From Treponemataceae bacterium (GTDB taxonomy: Bacteria; Spirochaetota; Spirochaetia; Treponematales; Treponemataceae): a DNA stretch of 21,363 nucleotides. The translations under genes and the position numbers were made by a program. The stretch covers positions 1 through 21,363 of the forward strand of contig JAKSTS010000029.1 in NCBI GenBank assembly GCA_024402455.1, in the 5' to 3' direction. This document shows, one piece after another, positions 20,919-21,363 of this stretch. The notes beneath the pieces are model-generated. The model did no database searches and had not been told where the DNA came from. It saw nothing but the letters and a program-made list of their open reading frames with translations. Position 1 is the stretch's first letter. Every line of letters begins with the position of its first letter.

Positions 20919-21287
20919 ATGATAAAAATAATTCTTAAAGGAAAATACGATATAGACTCATTTTACTACAATGATTTTTTAAAAGTAATAATTTCAAAAG
21001 AAAAAGAAAGTAAACAGTTAAATTTCGGTGCTAGAATAGTTTATACAAAATTTTACGAGGAAGAATTGGCTAATAAAAAAAACTTTTTATATTATGATGT
21101 ATTAGGAGAAAAATTAGAAGATACAACATTGATACAAGATACAGAATCTCAATTACTGAAAAAAATTGAATCTGAAACAGGTGATTTTTATCTTGCTGAT
21201 GAACTAAAACATTATATAATAGTTGCGTTAAATTATATAATGGAAATTGTTACATATGATGACATTATAGATGAAACATTTCTGTAA
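20919..21287 (+). CDS. Small low-G+C protein of unknown function, placed like an immunity gene
   Basis: I do not recognise this 122-residue protein. It has a beta-like start (MIKIILKGKYDID), a charged middle (YTKFYEEELANKKNFLYYDVL) and an acidic helical end (DELKHYIIVALNYIMEIVTYDDIIDETF), with no signal peptide or clear membrane span. Its size, acidity and cytoplasmic look suit an immunity protein. The first 180 bases are only about one-fifth G+C by hand count, far below the neighbouring phosphoesterase gene, and ATA and AGA codons are common, suggesting foreign origin. GGAG (20904-20907), inside the preceding toxin-like tail, lies 11 bases before the ATG. It is followed at once by a palindrome that may be its terminator. 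Confidence 0.7.
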   Translation: MIKIILKGKYDIDSFYYNDFLKVIISKEKESKQLNFGARIVYTKFYEEELANKKNFLYYDVLGEKLEDTTLIQDTESQLLKKIESETGDFYLADELKHYIIVALNYIMEIVTYDDIIDETFL

Positions 21288-21288
21288 T

Positions 21289-21363
21289 ATCCCGAACTTG
21301 GTTCGGGATCTCATCAATGTACAAATCTTATCCACTCTTGAGATGCCGAACTAAATTCGGCAT
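21289..21363. repeat. Pair of REP-like palindromes joined by a third stem
   Basis: Palindrome 1 is ATCCCGAAC (21289-21297), loop TTG, GTTCGGGAT (21301-21309). Palindrome 2 is ATGCCGAA (21343-21350), loop CTAAA, TTCGGCAT (21356-21363). Between them ATCTCA (21308-21313) pairs with TGAGAT (21339-21344), so the whole unit can fold as a cruciform-like structure. Both hairpins share a CCGAA/TTCGG core. No T-tract follows palindrome 1, and the window ends exactly at the last base of palindrome 2. It resembles dispersed REP/MITE-like elements. Confidence 0.75.

Overview
This window looks like the chromosome of a treponeme (Spirochaetota), probably a gut or rumen type. The evidence is a large acidic-then-TPR membrane protein resembling the spirochaete periplasmic-flagellar collar protein FlcA, a PurE of the long kind known from Treponema, AT-leaning coding sequence, and housekeeping genes scattered singly on both strands. 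The genus is inferred from protein character only.

Left end (1-2477, + strand): an accessory-looking cluster. A 5'-truncated copy of a TfoX-like gene abuts a hairpin. It is followed by an AraC-family regulator, a VOC domain fused to a cysteine-rich DUF3795-type domain, and an intact TfoX-like gene translationally coupled to that fusion. The truncated and intact TfoX-like sequences are direct repeats flanking the regulator and fusion genes.

Middle left (2525-5855, - strand): queD (queuosine or pterin-type synthase), rfbB/rmlB (dTDP-glucose 4,6-dehydratase) and an NFACT/RqcH-type ribosome-quality-control gene. Clear minus-strand terminators follow rmlB and rqcH.

Middle (6075-15547, + strand): the FlcA-like gene with a 78-bp in-frame tandem repeat, a diacylglycerol/polyprenol kinase-family membrane protein, the purine genes purE-purM-purN, and a U32 (RlhA/TrhP-like) peptidase-family gene with a basic tail. 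Gaps here are rich in inverted repeats. They include a possible structured leader before purE and a recurring GGTTCT/AGAACC-type palindrome.

Right (15826-21363): ssb (-), a large membrane protein of unknown function (-) with a promoter so close to its ATG that the mRNA may be leaderless, hisC (+), and a calcineurin-like metallophosphoesterase (+). Last comes a low-G+C island: a short in-frame tail resembling the C-terminus of a secreted or polymorphic toxin, six bases before a small unknown ORF placed like an immunity gene. It ends in a pair of REP-like palindromes at the window edge.

I see no rRNA, tRNA, CRISPR array, transposase, integrase or obvious defence system. The most interesting material is the toxin-tail/immunity-like remnant, the purE leader structure, the TfoX repeat arrangement, the candidate leaderless promoters and the dispersed palindromes.
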